A program made the position numbers and the translations under genes. Of a stretch of 64,000 bases of DNA, positions 38,281 to 47,145 are shown piece after piece. The notes under the pieces are model-generated. The model was not told the origin of the DNA. It saw nothing but the letters and a program-made list of their open reading frames with translations, and made no database searches. Every line of letters starts with the position of its first letter. The stretch's first letter is position 1. This DNA is from Mycobacterium colombiense (GTDB taxonomy: Bacteria; Actinomycetota; Actinomycetes; Mycobacteriales; Mycobacteriaceae): contig NZ_MBEI01000017.1 of NCBI RefSeq assembly GCF_001953985.1, positions 1 to 64,000 on the forward strand, given 5' to 3'.

Positions 38281-38787
38281 TCAGGCGCTGTAGCCGGGGG
38301 CCGTCAGGCCGCTCCAGGTCAACGTGACTCGGGTGCCCTGCGCCGTGCGGTCGATGGCGACGTCGTCGGCCAGCGCCTCCATCAGGGGGATGCCGCGGCC
38401 GCGCATCTGCTGCTGGTACTGGACCGGCTTCTTCTGACGCCACCGGCCGCGGTCGTCGACGATCACCGCCAGGGTGTCCGAGTCGTCGTCGTAGGCCGCG
38501 CGCACGTCGACCGTCCCGCGCTCCGCGGCGTCGACATAGGCGAATTCCGCGGCATTGGCGATCGCCTCGTTCACCGCCAGCAGCAGGTCGTTGAAGCGGT
38601 CGTCGTCAAGCGAGAAATACCGTCCGAGCCACACCCCGAACTCGGCGCGGGTCCGCGCAGCGCTGCGCGCGTCGGCGGCCACTCGCGTCCGCACAAAGCG
38701 GGACGGATCATCGATGTTCGACACGTTCTGCGGCTGATCAGAGCGTCCCATCGTCCCCAGTTGCGTCCTCACCCTGTCGAGGCTCAC
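38281..38787 (-). CDS. RsbW-like anti-sigma factor / serine kinase (HATPase_c_2)
   Basis: Protein of 168 residues with a GHKL ATPase fold: N-box LLLAVNEAIANAAEFAY, a degenerate DxGxG box (VIVDDRGRWRQ) and G-box MRGRGIPLMEALADDV. Such proteins bind a sigma factor or phosphorylate a STAS antagonist. The N-terminal 30 residues (FNID-type linker with QPQNVSNIDDPSRF) are extra. Its start overlaps the stop of the upstream STAS gene (ATGA). No sigma factor is in this cluster. Confidence 0.82.
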   Translation of the reverse strand: MSLDRVRTQLGTMGRSDQPQNVSNIDDPSRFVRTRVAADARSAARTRAEFGVWLGRYFSLDDDRFNDLLLAVNEAIANAAEFAYVDAAERGTVDVRAAYDDDSDTLAVIVDDRGRWRQKKPVQYQQQMRGRGIPLMEALADDVAIDRTAQGTRVTLTWSGLTAPGYSA

Positions 38788-39161
38788 TCACCAGCGAGAC
38801 CGCTCAGCGCACCGTCGAGGGTGCTGTAGAGCGAGAGCACGCTGTCGATTCCCATCAGTTTGATCGGCCGGCTGGTGGCCGAGCCGTTGGCAACCACGGC
38901 GAACTGCGTCGGCGGCTCAACCTCCGACTGCGCGGTCACCAGGACGGTCATCCCGGCCGAGGCCAGGAAACCGACCTTGGACAGATCAACGATCAGCGCC
39001 GCGGGCTTGGTGGCCAGCGCGGTCTGAATGGCATCAGCCAGCAGCGGCGAGCTGAGCATGTCGACTTCGCCGGAGACGGTCAGCACGACCGCCTGATCTA
39101 CCTGGTGTTTGCCCACTTCAAAAGAGGTTGGATCGACGATGTCGCTGGATTTTTCGCCCAT
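38784..39161 (-). CDS. STAS-domain anti-sigma factor antagonist
   Basis: Protein of 125 residues covering one STAS domain (VVLTVSGEVDMLSSPLLADA, ALIVDLSKVGFLASAGMTVL). The serine in FLASAGM is the position phosphorylated in SpoIIAA/RsbV-type proteins. With the coupled RsbW-like gene it forms a partner-switching module. The target sigma factor must be encoded elsewhere. Confidence 0.88.
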   Translation of the reverse strand: MGEKSSDIVDPTSFEVGKHQVDQAVVLTVSGEVDMLSSPLLADAIQTALATKPAALIVDLSKVGFLASAGMTVLVTAQSEVEPPTQFAVVANGSATSRPIKLMGIDSVLSLYSTLDGALSGLAGE

Positions 39162-39515
39162 GGTCTTTCACTCACATTCGGTCCCGGGTGGGACACCGCT
39201 AGCTTCGAAAATAGCAACTGTCATACCGGAGGCTGTTGATTCAACCCCTCGGGAACACGCTTGCCTACGGAGGAGACGCACCCCGTCGACCTGCACTGAA
39301 TGCAGATGCAGCCACAAGTGTTTAGCCAATGGTAGGACACGCGGCGTAGCACGCTCAAAACGCTGAACGATTTCGGGCGCCGCGACGTAGTCCGGATGTG
39401 CGTGACGGCCGGCGCAGAAGTTGCACGGGGCATCGGCCCGTGCGTGAATTGCTTCCACCGGTTTCGTTCTCTGCCCGCAGGGTGTGGCCTGCACAAACGG
39501 GAAGGACGGTGGGCC
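39162..39515. other. Divergent control region between STAS and peroxidase genes
   Basis: Between the leftward STAS gene and the rightward peroxidase gene are 354 bases with no convincing gene. On the minus strand CGGTAT (39228-39223) with GGTT about 14 bases upstream (39246-39243) faintly resembles a SigF/SigB-type promoter 62 bases ahead of the STAS start. A small palindrome GTTGA-T-TCAAC lies at 39234-39244. Both are weak, by-eye calls. Confidence 0.3.
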
Positions 39516-40664
39516 GTGGAACCCGGTGATCGCGGCGTCGGACAACACGATGACGAGCGGCCTGACGACAACGCGGAGCCCGCGCCACCGCCCTCGCAAT
39601 TCGGGACGCTGATTCGGCGGCGCGCGCTACTGGGCATGGGGGCGGTAGCCGGAGTCGCGGCGGTCGACGTGGGCGGCTTCGCCTATGCCGGCGGCTGGCT
39701 GCGCCCCGGCGCGCTGACCCCGCCCCGGTTCACGGATCGCTTCGAGCACGTCTATGGCCGCCATGACGGCTTCCGGCGAAACCACGCCAAGGGGCTGAGC
39801 GCCACCGGAACGTTCGTCAGCAGCGGGGCGGCCGCGGCGATCTGCCGGGCCGCGGTCTTCCGGCGCGGCAGCGTTCCGCTGATCGGCCGGTTCTCGCTGT
39901 CGGGTGGGCTGCCCGACCAGCCCGACAAGCTGGACACCGTGCGCGGGCTGGGTCTGCTCTTCGACGGGCCCGACGGCCGGCAGTGGCGCACCGCGATGAT
40001 CAACATCCCGGTCTTTCCGGACAGCACGCCCCAGGGGTTCTACGACCGGCTGCTCGCATCCAAGCCGCTGCCGGGCACCGGCAAGCCCGACCCGCAGCAG
40101 ATGGCGGCGTTCCTGCAGCGGCACCCCGAGACCGCCGCGGCCATGCGCATCATCAAGCAGGCACCGCCGAGCGCGGGGTTCGCCGACAGCGCGTTCCACG
40201 GGCTGAACGCCTTCCGGTTCACCAACGGTGCCGGTGCGACGGTGCCGGTGCGCTGGTCCGCGATCCCGCAGCAAGGGCCCGACCTCGCGACCCCACAATC
40301 CGCGCCGGCCAAGGACTACCTGTTCGACGCCGTGATCCGGGCGCTGGCGCACACGCCACTCAGCTGGCGGCTGGTGCTCACCGTCGGCGAGCCGGGCGAT
40401 CCGACCCACGACGCCACCAAACCCTGGCCGGCGGGGCGGCGGACGATCGACGCGGGCATCATCACCATCTCCGCGGTCCAGACGGAGGAGGCCGGCAACG
40501 CGCGCGACATCAACTTCGATCCCCTGGTGCTGCCCGACGGCATCGCGGCCTCCGACGACCCGCTGCTCGCGGCCCGGTCCGCGGTGTACGCCCGTTCATT
40601 CACCCGTCGCGCCGAGGAGCCCAAAACGGCCAGCGCGGTCGACGTCGAAGCGGTCCTGCAATGA
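39516..40664 (+). CDS. Catalase-related (SrpA-type) heme peroxidase, Tat-exported
   Basis: Protein of 382 residues from GTG 39516, with GGAAGGA upstream. The N-terminus carries a twin-arginine signal (IRRRALLGMGAVAGVAAVDV), so the enzyme probably works outside the membrane. The catalase core is a shortened one: the distal His in RRNHAKGLSATGTFV, the NAD-less compact barrel, and the proximal heme Tyr in RSAVYARSFTRR. At this length it lacks the catalase C-terminal domain, as in catalase-related peroxidases, which reduce organic hydroperoxides. It overlaps the cytochrome b561 gene by four bases (ATGA), which may supply electrons. Confidence 0.88.
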   Translation: MEPGDRGVGQHDDERPDDNAEPAPPPSQFGTLIRRRALLGMGAVAGVAAVDVGGFAYAGGWLRPGALTPPRFTDRFEHVYGRHDGFRRNHAKGLSATGTFVSSGAAAAICRAAVFRRGSVPLIGRFSLSGGLPDQPDKLDTVRGLGLLFDGPDGRQWRTAMINIPVFPDSTPQGFYDRLLASKPLPGTGKPDPQQMAAFLQRHPETAAAMRIIKQAPPSAGFADSAFHGLNAFRFTNGAGATVPVRWSAIPQQGPDLATPQSAPAKDYLFDAVIRALAHTPLSWRLVLTVGEPGDPTHDATKPWPAGRRTIDAGIITISAVQTEEAGNARDINFDPLVLPDGIAASDDPLLAARSAVYARSFTRRAEEPKTASAVDVEAVLQ

Positions 40665-41233
40665 CGCCGGGCCCTGTCGCGGCGCGGTTCACCCTGCCGT
40701 CGCGCGTTCTGCACTGGCTGATGGCGCCGATGGTCATTGGGCAGCTGCTCATCGGCGTGACCATGGTCGCCGCGCTCAGCTACTACCCGCTGCTGCTGGC
40801 CATCCATCGGCCCCTGGGCGTGCTGATCCTCGCCTTCGCCGTGGTCCGGCTGGCGAACCGGCTCACGCACCGGCCGCCGGCGTTCCTGGCCACCATGAGC
40901 AAAACCGAACGCCGCATCGCGACGGGGTCGGAGTACCTGCTCTATGGCCTGCTGCTGGTGCAGCCCCTGACGGGGTGGGCCATGCTGTCGGCGGCGCGGT
41001 TCCCGATCACCCTGCTCGGTCCGGTCGCGCTGCCCGGGATCGCGCCGCGCAACATCGACATCTTCGCGGTGCTCCGGGAGTGCCACAACGCCTTCGCGCT
41101 GCTGCTCTTCCTCGCGTTTACCGCCCATATGACGGCGGTACTCTTTCACACGCTCGTCTTGCGTGACCGGCTGTTGGACCGCATGGCGCTGTGGCGCACC
41201 AAGGCCGGCGCCGGGCAGCCAGACCGGGGCTGA
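40661..41233 (+). CDS. Cytochrome b561-family membrane protein
   Basis: Protein of 190 residues with four membrane helices and histidines placed as heme b ligands: SRVLHWLMAP near 18, LLLAIHRPLGVL near 49, ECHNAFALLLF near 143 and FTAHMTAVLFH near 157. It is translationally coupled to the exported catalase-related peroxidase, so it likely passes electrons from the membrane quinol pool to the peroxidase. The same pairing is known in Gram-negative SrpA-type operons. Confidence 0.88.
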   Translation: MTPGPVAARFTLPSRVLHWLMAPMVIGQLLIGVTMVAALSYYPLLLAIHRPLGVLILAFAVVRLANRLTHRPPAFLATMSKTERRIATGSEYLLYGLLLVQPLTGWAMLSAARFPITLLGPVALPGIAPRNIDIFAVLRECHNAFALLLFLAFTAHMTAVLFHTLVLRDRLLDRMALWRTKAGAGQPDRG

Positions 41234-41372
41234 GACCGAAATCGCAGTCTGACGACCTGCCTGCTCGGGCTCGAAGTGGCCGAATATGATCGGCACGATT
41301 CAGACTTCAGCGCGCGGGCACGGGCCGGGCGTGCGGTGCCCGTGAGGGCCACGAGGAAACTGGGAGAGTTCA

Positions 41373-42266
41373 ATGTCGAACCAGCAGCAAGCGGAACGGA
41401 TGAGGTCGGGCAAGGGGTTCATCGCGGCCCTTGATCAGAGCGGCGGTTCGACGCCCAAGGCGCTGCGCCTCTACGGCATCGAGGACAACGCGTACTCCTC
41501 CGAGAAGGAGATGTTCGACCTCATTCACCAGATGCGCTCGCGGATCATCACGTCCCCGGCGTTCACCGGCGACCGCGTGCTGGCGGCGATCCTGTTCGAG
41601 CAGACCATGGACCGTGAAATCGCGGGTAAGCCGTCAACCACCTATCTCTGGGAGACCAAGGGCGTGGTGCCGATCCTCAAGATCGACAAGGGTCTGGCCG
41701 ACGCGTCCGACGACGTCCAGCTGATGAAGCCCATCCCCGGCCTCGACGAGCTGCTGGACCGGGCCGCCGGCCTGGGTGTCTTCGGCACCAAGGAGCGGTC
41801 GGTGATCGGCGGCGCCAACCCCAAGGGCATCGCGGCCGTGGTCGCCCAGCAGTTCGAGCTGGGCCACCAGGTGCTCTCGCACGGGCTGGTGCCGATCATC
41901 GAGCCCGAGGTCACCATCTCGATTTCGGACAAGGCCGAGGCCGAGGGCATCCTGCGTGACGAGATCACCAAGCAGCTCGACGCCGTGCCCGAGGGCCAGC
42001 GCGTCATGCTCAAGCTGAGCCTGCCCACCGAGGTCAACTTCTACCGTCCCCTGATCGAGCACCCGAAGGTGATGCGGGTGGTCGCCCTTTCCGGCGGCTA
42101 CTCCCGCGAGGAGGCCAACGACTTGCTGGCGAAGAACACCGGGTTGATCGCCAGCTTCAGCCGGGCGCTGACCGAGGGCCTGACGGCCGACCAGTCCGAC
42201 GAGCAGTTCAACGCCACCCTGGACAAGGCGATCCAGTCGATCTACGACGCCTCCGTCGCCGGCTGA
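41373..42266 (+). CDS. Class I fructose-bisphosphate aldolase
   Basis: Enzyme of 297 residues that splits fructose 1,6-bisphosphate into dihydroxyacetone phosphate and glyceraldehyde 3-phosphate. It begins with the family signature [20 protein letters not shown]. The Schiff-base lysine is in [15 protein letters not shown], near residue 213, and no class II metal motif exists. GGGAGAG lies seven bases before the ATG. It is monocistronic, with the DUF190 gene convergent two bases away. Mycobacteria also have a class II enzyme elsewhere, so this is probably a condition-dependent isozyme. Confidence 0.93.
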   Translation: MSNQQQAERMRSGKGFIAALDQSGGSTPKALRLYGIEDNAYSSEKEMFDLIHQMRSRIITSPAFTGDRVLAAILFEQTMDREIAGKPSTTYLWETKGVVPILKIDKGLADASDDVQLMKPIPGLDELLDRAAGLGVFGTKERSVIGGANPKGIAAVVAQQFELGHQVLSHGLVPIIEPEVTISISDKAEAEGILRDEITKQLDAVPEGQRVMLKLSLPTEVNFYRPLIEHPKVMRVVALSGGYSREEANDLLAKNTGLIASFSRALTEGLTADQSDEQFNATLDKAIQSIYDASVAG

Positions 42267-42267
42267 G

Positions 42268-43344
42268 CTAGTAGCGGTGCTGGGCCATGCGCGGCGGCCC
42301 GGCCTCGCCGCCGCCTTCGTCGGACACCAGCGCGGGGACCATCTCGCTGGTCACCAGACCCTCGTCCCGGGTCAATTCGTCGATGATGGCGAAGGATTCG
42401 GCGATGTTGGCCGGGGTGTCGATCACGATGGTGACCACGGGCACCCGGCGGGTCAGCGAGAACAAGCCGTCACCGTGGGGCGGGTGGTCGCCGTGAAAAC
42501 CCCAGACGCCGCGCAGCACGGTCGCGCCGTCGGCGGTCTTGGCCTGGCGCAGCCGCTGGGCTATCGCGCGGTGGATCGGCATACCGCCGTCGTGGGCCGA
42601 CTCGGAGGTGTAGATCGTCAGCTTCTGGAACAGCGGCAAGCCACGCTCGTCGACGCCGGGCAGGGCGTGCGGTCGCTCCAGGAACTGGCCATCGCGCTTG
42701 CACACCCGAACCCGCTCGAGGGTGAACAGGGGCCTGCGCAGCAGCTCCCCGAGCTCCGGGAGCACACGACCGATCCGCTCACCGGATCCGACCACGACGA
42801 TCATCATCGGGACGTCGGCGTTGCGCCGAAAGAAGCTGGCGCGCTGGCGTTCTCCATACGCGACGCCGTCCACCCCGAGCAGCACCGTGGCGCCGGCAAG
42901 GCCACGCCGGTGCATCAAATCGCAGAGGGCGATGTAGGCGGGTGAGCCGTTGACCCGTTGCTTGCGGCCGACGTAGATCGTCAGCTTGACCGCGTCGCGC
43001 AGGTCCTCGGGCAGCTGCGCTGTGCCGATGTGCTCGTGGAGCAGCCGGGCGCGCTCCAGAGTGACCAGACCGCGCTGCTTGACGGACAGCACCGGGTCGA
43101 GCAGGGCCTCGATCTTCGCTCGCGTGTCGACCGCGATGATCGCCACCGGCGGGTCCTCCGACAGCGTCAGGGACTCGTCGGTGCGCAGGTAGTGACCGGT
43201 GCCGAACCCGCCGATGCCGCGCAGCAGGACGCCGCACGCGATGCGGTGCTGTGCGTACAGGCCGAGCAGCACATCGGAGACAAAGCTGTCCCCGGTCCGC
43301 CTACGCTCGGCCAAATAAGTGGTGAGCTTCAGGCAATCGTCCAT
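42268..43344 (-). CDS. Triple DUF190 domain protein
   Basis: Protein of 358 residues made of three DUF190 units. Unit 1 is about 1-105 (LKLTTYLAERRRTGDSFVSD, RGIGGFGTGHYLRTDESL). Unit 2 is about 118-215 (VKLTIYVGRKQRVNGSPAYI, LGVDGVAYGERQRASFFRR). Unit 3 is about 240-335 (QKLTIYTSESAHDGGMPIHR, RGVWGFHGDHPPHGDGLFSL). Single-domain DUF190 proteins of about 110 residues are PII-like and often sit beside fluoride exporters (CrcB/Fluc). No crcB gene is adjacent here. Function unknown; a trimer-like single-chain PII-type sensor is an inference. Confidence 0.85.
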   Translation of the reverse strand: MDDCLKLTTYLAERRRTGDSFVSDVLLGLYAQHRIACGVLLRGIGGFGTGHYLRTDESLTLSEDPPVAIIAVDTRAKIEALLDPVLSVKQRGLVTLERARLLHEHIGTAQLPEDLRDAVKLTIYVGRKQRVNGSPAYIALCDLMHRRGLAGATVLLGVDGVAYGERQRASFFRRNADVPMMIVVVGSGERIGRVLPELGELLRRPLFTLERVRVCKRDGQFLERPHALPGVDERGLPLFQKLTIYTSESAHDGGMPIHRAIAQRLRQAKTADGATVLRGVWGFHGDHPPHGDGLFSLTRRVPVVTIVIDTPANIAESFAIIDELTRDEGLVTSEMVPALVSDEGGGEAGPPRMAQHRY

Positions 43345-43422
43345 CGCCGCTCCCGTCGCCTGCCGGCGAGCCTACCCGCTCGCAGACATCAAGCGTCGCA
43401 GCGGCGTTCGACGCGACCGACG

Positions 43423-44595
43423 TCAGCGCAACTGTTCGGTCGGTACCCCGTAACGGTCCTGGTAGGCGCTCACCCGCTCGCGTACCTCGACGGCGTCCAG
43501 CCCGGTATCCGACCAGGTGTACCGGCCGCGCCCGCCATCCGAGGGGTGCGAGGCCAGGAAGTCGCGCATCTTCTGCTCGGCATCGGGCCGCAGCTCGCGG
43601 TCCAGCCGTTCGTAGATGTCTTTGATCGTGGTCCACGGATCCTTGATGAAATCGGCGAATTGCACGTCGATCACGCGGCCCGCGGGCACCGCGCCGCTGT
43701 CCCGCAGGGTCATCTCGCGCTCCAGGCCGACGACGATCTCCTCGTAGGACTGGGCCGCGCACTCGGTGATGCTGGATTCGTCGCTGCACATCCGGCGTAG
43801 GTGGTGGGTCAGCGCGGCGATCGACGAGATGACGTTGAGCGGATCGCGGTGGGTCTGCACGATCAGCGCGTCGGGGTATTCGGCCAGCAGCGCATCCAGC
43901 TGCCACAGGTGCGCGGGCGATTTCAGCAGCCACTGGCCGGGCACGCCAGACTGCAAGTGCTGCAGAAAGATTCGGTGGAAGCGGTAGGCGCCCGCGTGGT
44001 CGGCCTCATACATCAGCCATCGGTAGTAGCCCGGCAGCCGATACTGCACCGAGAAGATCATGCTGACGAACTGGGCCGCGGTGATGCGCACGCACTCCTG
44101 GCCGACCAGCGCGCCCATCGGATGAAAGGCAAGGAAGCCGGGCATGATCTGCTCGGAAAGGTCGATGCTGGCTTGGGTTTGGGCGATCCGGGGGTCGGTG
44201 TGGTAGGTCTCGGGTTGCGGTACCGGACAGGGCTCGTCGACCTCCCAGGTCAGTGGTGCGCGTAGTTCGGGATCCTGGGCGAGCAGGTCGTAGAGGATCG
44301 TGGTGCCGGTGCGCGGCTGGCCGACGATGAAAATGGGCGCCTTGATCTCTTCGGCGGCGATCTCGGGATGTTGTTTGCGCCAAGCGATTACACCGAGCCT
44401 GTTCTTCAAAGCCCGCATCAGATCGAGGTGAGCGATCTCGATGCCGACATCGGACAGCCGCGCGTCATTGATCAGCCCGTCGGTGACCCGGTGCAGCCCG
44501 GGCCGCCAGCCCTCGTCGCCGAAGTCGGCGCTGCCGACTTCCTCACACGCGGCGGCGATCAGCCGTTCGGGGGCGAATCGGTCCTGCAATGTCAT
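43423..44595 (-). CDS. Sulfotransferase family protein
   Basis: Protein of 390 residues from ATG 44595. The PAPS-binding 5'-phosphosulfate loop is PIFIVGQPRTGTTILYDLLA, near residue 88. The 3'-phosphate-binding region is near VQTHRDPLNVISSIAALTHH. It belongs to the mycobacterial Stf-type family acting on lipids or sterol-like acceptors; the substrate is unknown. Its ATG overlaps the stop of the DUF1214 gene (ATGA), so they are translated together under the palindromic region at 45682-45714. Confidence 0.88.
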   Translation of the reverse strand: MTLQDRFAPERLIAAACEEVGSADFGDEGWRPGLHRVTDGLINDARLSDVGIEIAHLDLMRALKNRLGVIAWRKQHPEIAAEEIKAPIFIVGQPRTGTTILYDLLAQDPELRAPLTWEVDEPCPVPQPETYHTDPRIAQTQASIDLSEQIMPGFLAFHPMGALVGQECVRITAAQFVSMIFSVQYRLPGYYRWLMYEADHAGAYRFHRIFLQHLQSGVPGQWLLKSPAHLWQLDALLAEYPDALIVQTHRDPLNVISSIAALTHHLRRMCSDESSITECAAQSYEEIVVGLEREMTLRDSGAVPAGRVIDVQFADFIKDPWTTIKDIYERLDRELRPDAEQKMRDFLASHPSDGGRGRYTWSDTGLDAVEVRERVSAYQDRYGVPTEQLR

Positions 44596-45689
44596 TTCCG
44601 CTCCTGGGCTTGGCGCACCGAGACGGTGACCTCGGGCGGGCTCGGATTGTCCAGCCAGCGCAGCACGATGAAGCCGCGATGCCGGCCGCCGGTGTCGAGC
44701 CAATGGCCAAACCCGAAGTCCTCCGCGGAGATTGCGATCCGTACCCGCCCGTCGGCATCGGGCTGGACGCCGCGATTCGTCACCGAGCTGTGCCGGCGAC
44801 GCGGCTCCAGGCATTCATGCCAGATGCTTTCCAGCGTGACGTTCCAGTACCGGGTGTCGGGCGGAACGATGTCGAGAACGAGGGCCTGGCCTGGGTCGAG
44901 CCGAAAGGTCCCCATCATGTACAGGTTGTCGGGCGTGGTGTCGGCCTCACCCAGGTCGGCGGCCTGGGCGGTCAACAAGGTGTTCGGACTCTGCAGGAGT
45001 TCGGGCTTGATGGTGCGGTGCAGCGTCGCCAGTTTCATCAAAGACCATGCCATCGCGGTGAACTGGTCGGCGAGCGCGTCGTCGGTCAGCGTTGTCAGGG
45101 GGCCGGGGTCCAGCGACTCGATCTGCAACGTGGCCAATTCCTCGCGGGCCCGATCACCGATGTATTCCCGGACGACCACTGACGACGCGTCCGGCGGGAG
45201 CTTCACCCACTGCGCGCCGGCCAGATCGGAGGGCTCGTCCGCCGAGAGCACGAGCGTGAATTCGCCCGAGCCCAGCACCAGATCGCTGTCGCTGACGTAG
45301 GCCGCCATGCGCCGCGGCGTGAGTCCGGTGCCGGCCAGGATCTGCAATCCCAGGTACGCGCTGGTGCCGCGGGTCCCCGTGATCCGGTAGCGGCGGTCGC
45401 CGCGAATCATCGCCAGGTAGTAGTTGCCGTCTGGGTTGGGCCCACCGACCATCCTGTTCTCCGAACACATATCGAAGAAAGTCGGACGGTCGGGATCGGC
45501 CTCGACCGTCATCTGCGCACACAGTGACGACACCCTTGCGACCAGGCGCAACCCTTCGGTCAGTTCCCGCTCCGACTCGGCGTCTTCGGTGATGATCTTG
45601 GTGACGTCGCCGAGCATCTGCTGGAAGAGCTGCCACCAGGCGCGTGCCTGCGGGGCGGCCTGATCGGACGATTCGCGGGTTTGAGACAT
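44592..45689 (-). CDS. DUF1214 domain protein
   Basis: Protein of 365 residues. The C-terminal part (FRLDPGQALVLDIVPPDTRY, WNVTLESIWHECLEP, GFIVLRWLDNPSPPEVTV) is a DUF1214 jelly-roll-like domain common in mycobacterial lipid and sulfotransferase neighbourhoods. The N-terminal half is helical (WWQLFQQMLGDVTKIITEDA) and then beta-rich. No signal peptide. Its start codon lies inside the first of two palindromes in the divergent TetR promoter. Biochemical function unknown. Confidence 0.8.
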   Translation of the reverse strand: MSQTRESSDQAAPQARAWWQLFQQMLGDVTKIITEDAESERELTEGLRLVARVSSLCAQMTVEADPDRPTFFDMCSENRMVGGPNPDGNYYLAMIRGDRRYRITGTRGTSAYLGLQILAGTGLTPRRMAAYVSDSDLVLGSGEFTLVLSADEPSDLAGAQWVKLPPDASSVVVREYIGDRAREELATLQIESLDPGPLTTLTDDALADQFTAMAWSLMKLATLHRTIKPELLQSPNTLLTAQAADLGEADTTPDNLYMMGTFRLDPGQALVLDIVPPDTRYWNVTLESIWHECLEPRRRHSSVTNRGVQPDADGRVRIAISAEDFGFGHWLDTGGRHRGFIVLRWLDNPSPPEVTVSVRQAQERK

Positions 45690-45714
45690 CGTCTCATGCT
45701 AAGACTATGTCTTA
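45682..45714. promoter_or_regulatory. Tandem TetR-type operators
   Basis: Two 15-base palindromes: TGAGAC-ATC-GTCTCA at 45682-45696 and TAAGAC-TAT-GTCTTA at 45700-45714, centres 18 bases apart. Shared consensus is TRAGAC-N3-GTCTYA. They lie between the divergent DUF1214 and tetR genes; the first covers the DUF1214 start codon. This is the usual layout of a self-regulating TetR repressor that also controls the divergent sulfotransferase pair. Confidence 0.75.
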
Positions 45715-45751
45715 CGGTTTTGTGTCGATTCGCAAGAAACAGGGTGGGGAC

Positions 45752-46348
45752 ATGTCTGGTGCAACGTCCGCGTCGCCGTCGCTGGCCGAGCGCAAGCGGG
45801 CGGCGACGCGACAGCGCATCGCCACGGCCGCAGCCCAGCTGGTCGCCAGCCGCGGCCTGGCCGGGGCCACCGTCGACCGCATCGCCGACACCGCCGACAT
45901 CGGCCGGGCCACGTTCTTCCGCTATTTCAACTCCAAGGAAGACGCCGTCGCCGAGGGCATGAACGCCCACTGGCTGGACCGGATCACCGCGGCGCTGGCC
46001 GCCCAGCCGCCGCAGCTGACCGCCATCGAGGCGGTGATCGGCGCGTTCGGTGAGCTCGGCCGCGGCTCCGCCGAAATCGAGCCGCAGATCCGTGAATTGG
46101 CCACGCTGACAAGGTCATCCGAGACGCTGGACGCGTGGACACTGCACATCTATGTGCGCTACGAGTTGGCGATCGCCGAGCTCATCGCACCGAGGATGCC
46201 CGGGCTGACCGCGCAGGACCCGCGCCCGCGTCTGATCGGCGCGCTGGCCATGGCGGCGGTGCGCATCGCGCTCGACGACTGGCTGAGCCACGGGGGCTCC
46301 CTGCCCGGCCGGGTGAGAAAGGGGTTGGCCGCGCTGACGGTCGGCTGA
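45752..46348 (+). CDS. TetR-family transcriptional regulator
   Basis: Protein of 198 residues from ATG 45752, with AGGGTGGGGA upstream. The N-terminal helix-turn-helix reads VDRIADTADIGRATFFRYFN, near residues 41-60. The C-terminal domain ends in a dimerisation helix region (RPRLIGALAMAAVRIALDDW). It is divergent from the DUF1214-sulfotransferase pair and separated from it by two matching palindromes, its likely operators. It is convergent with the next TetR gene, five bases apart. Confidence 0.88.
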   Translation: MSGATSASPSLAERKRAATRQRIATAAAQLVASRGLAGATVDRIADTADIGRATFFRYFNSKEDAVAEGMNAHWLDRITAALAAQPPQLTAIEAVIGAFGELGRGSAEIEPQIRELATLTRSSETLDAWTLHIYVRYELAIAELIAPRMPGLTAQDPRPRLIGALAMAAVRIALDDWLSHGGSLPGRVRKGLAALTVG

Positions 46349-46353
46349 ACCGC

Positions 46354-46950
46354 TCAGCCTCCGGTGAGGGCCGCCACGATGAGCCGGGTAGTCCGTTCGG
46401 CTCGCCGGCGCGAGTAGGGTTGCGCGCCCGACAGGATCGGATACACCACCCCGCCGACGATCGCGTCTGCCGCCGATTCGGCGGTGGCCTCGTTGATGCC
46501 GTCGGCCAGCAGCCGGGCCCGCACGCTGTCATGCAGGGGCGCACTGAAGCCGGCGCGCAGTTTGACGGCGGTGTCCTCATGTTCCATGCAGGCGACGGTC
46601 AGCGTTCGCAGCATGGCCGCACCCCGCGGCGTCGTCAGGCTGGCGCACAGCTTGCCCACCCAGCCGACCAGGTCGGTGCTGAGGTTGCCGGTGTGGTTGA
46701 CCGACGCGAGCAGCTTGTCGGCGTCTTCGAGCATGACGTCGGCGACCAGCGCGGGACGGGTGGGCCACCACCGGTAGATGGTCTGCTTGCCCACGCCGGC
46801 GCGGGCGGCGACCGCCTCGATGGTCAGGCCGTCGAACCCCCGCTCGAGCAGGAGTTCACGCGTAGCGGTGACGATCGCCGTGCGCGACTTCTCGCTGCGT
46901 CTCCTGGGTGAGCTCGCCGGCGTGCTCACCTGCGTGAGATCGCTTGGCAT
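46354..46950 (-). CDS. TetR-family regulator of the fadE/fadD island
   Basis: Protein of 198 residues from ATG 46950. Helix-turn-helix: [20 protein letters not shown], near residues 47-66, of the TIYRWW subtype. It is divergent from the two-domain fadE gene with a strong palindrome 72 bases upstream. The same 18-base motif recurs upstream of the fadD gene 13 kb away. It therefore probably represses both and responds to a CoA-linked intermediate (inference). Longer in-frame starts up to 47316 would cross the operator and were rejected. Confidence 0.87.
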   Translation of the reverse strand: MPSDLTQVSTPASSPRRRSEKSRTAIVTATRELLLERGFDGLTIEAVAARAGVGKQTIYRWWPTRPALVADVMLEDADKLLASVNHTGNLSTDLVGWVGKLCASLTTPRGAAMLRTLTVACMEHEDTAVKLRAGFSAPLHDSVRARLLADGINEATAESAADAIVGGVVYPILSGAQPYSRRRAERTTRLIVAALTGG

Positions 46951-47013
46951 CTGGTGGTCCTCACTGCCGCGCTGGCCCGCTTTACATCTCCTGACTACCC
47001 CCGGTAGTCTGCC

Positions 47014-47037
47014 ACAAGACGAGACGGTCCGTCTTGT
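47014..47037. promoter_or_regulatory. TetR operator, site A (tetR/fadE divergent promoter)
   Basis: The 13-base palindrome AGACGGTCCGTCT (47022-47034) is nested in outer arms ACAAGACG/CGTCTTGT (47014-47021 and 47030-47037). The 18-mer GACGAGACGGTCCGTCTT (47018-47035) matches site B at 60220-60237 in 17 of 18 positions. Confidence 0.72.
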
Positions 47038-47145
47038 CGACGCAGCGGGTCGCGGTTGCCAGAGTGGTGGCGCTGGGTCGCCGCCATCGGAGTCGGAAGG
47101 GTAGCAGTCCGTGCGGCCAACGTCAGTCACATCGCGCCCGCCCTC

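Noticed and set aside
39221..39637. Leftward 138-codon frame between STAS and peroxidase genes
   Set aside because: Low-complexity Ser/Arg composition and overlap with the Tat signal of the peroxidase.
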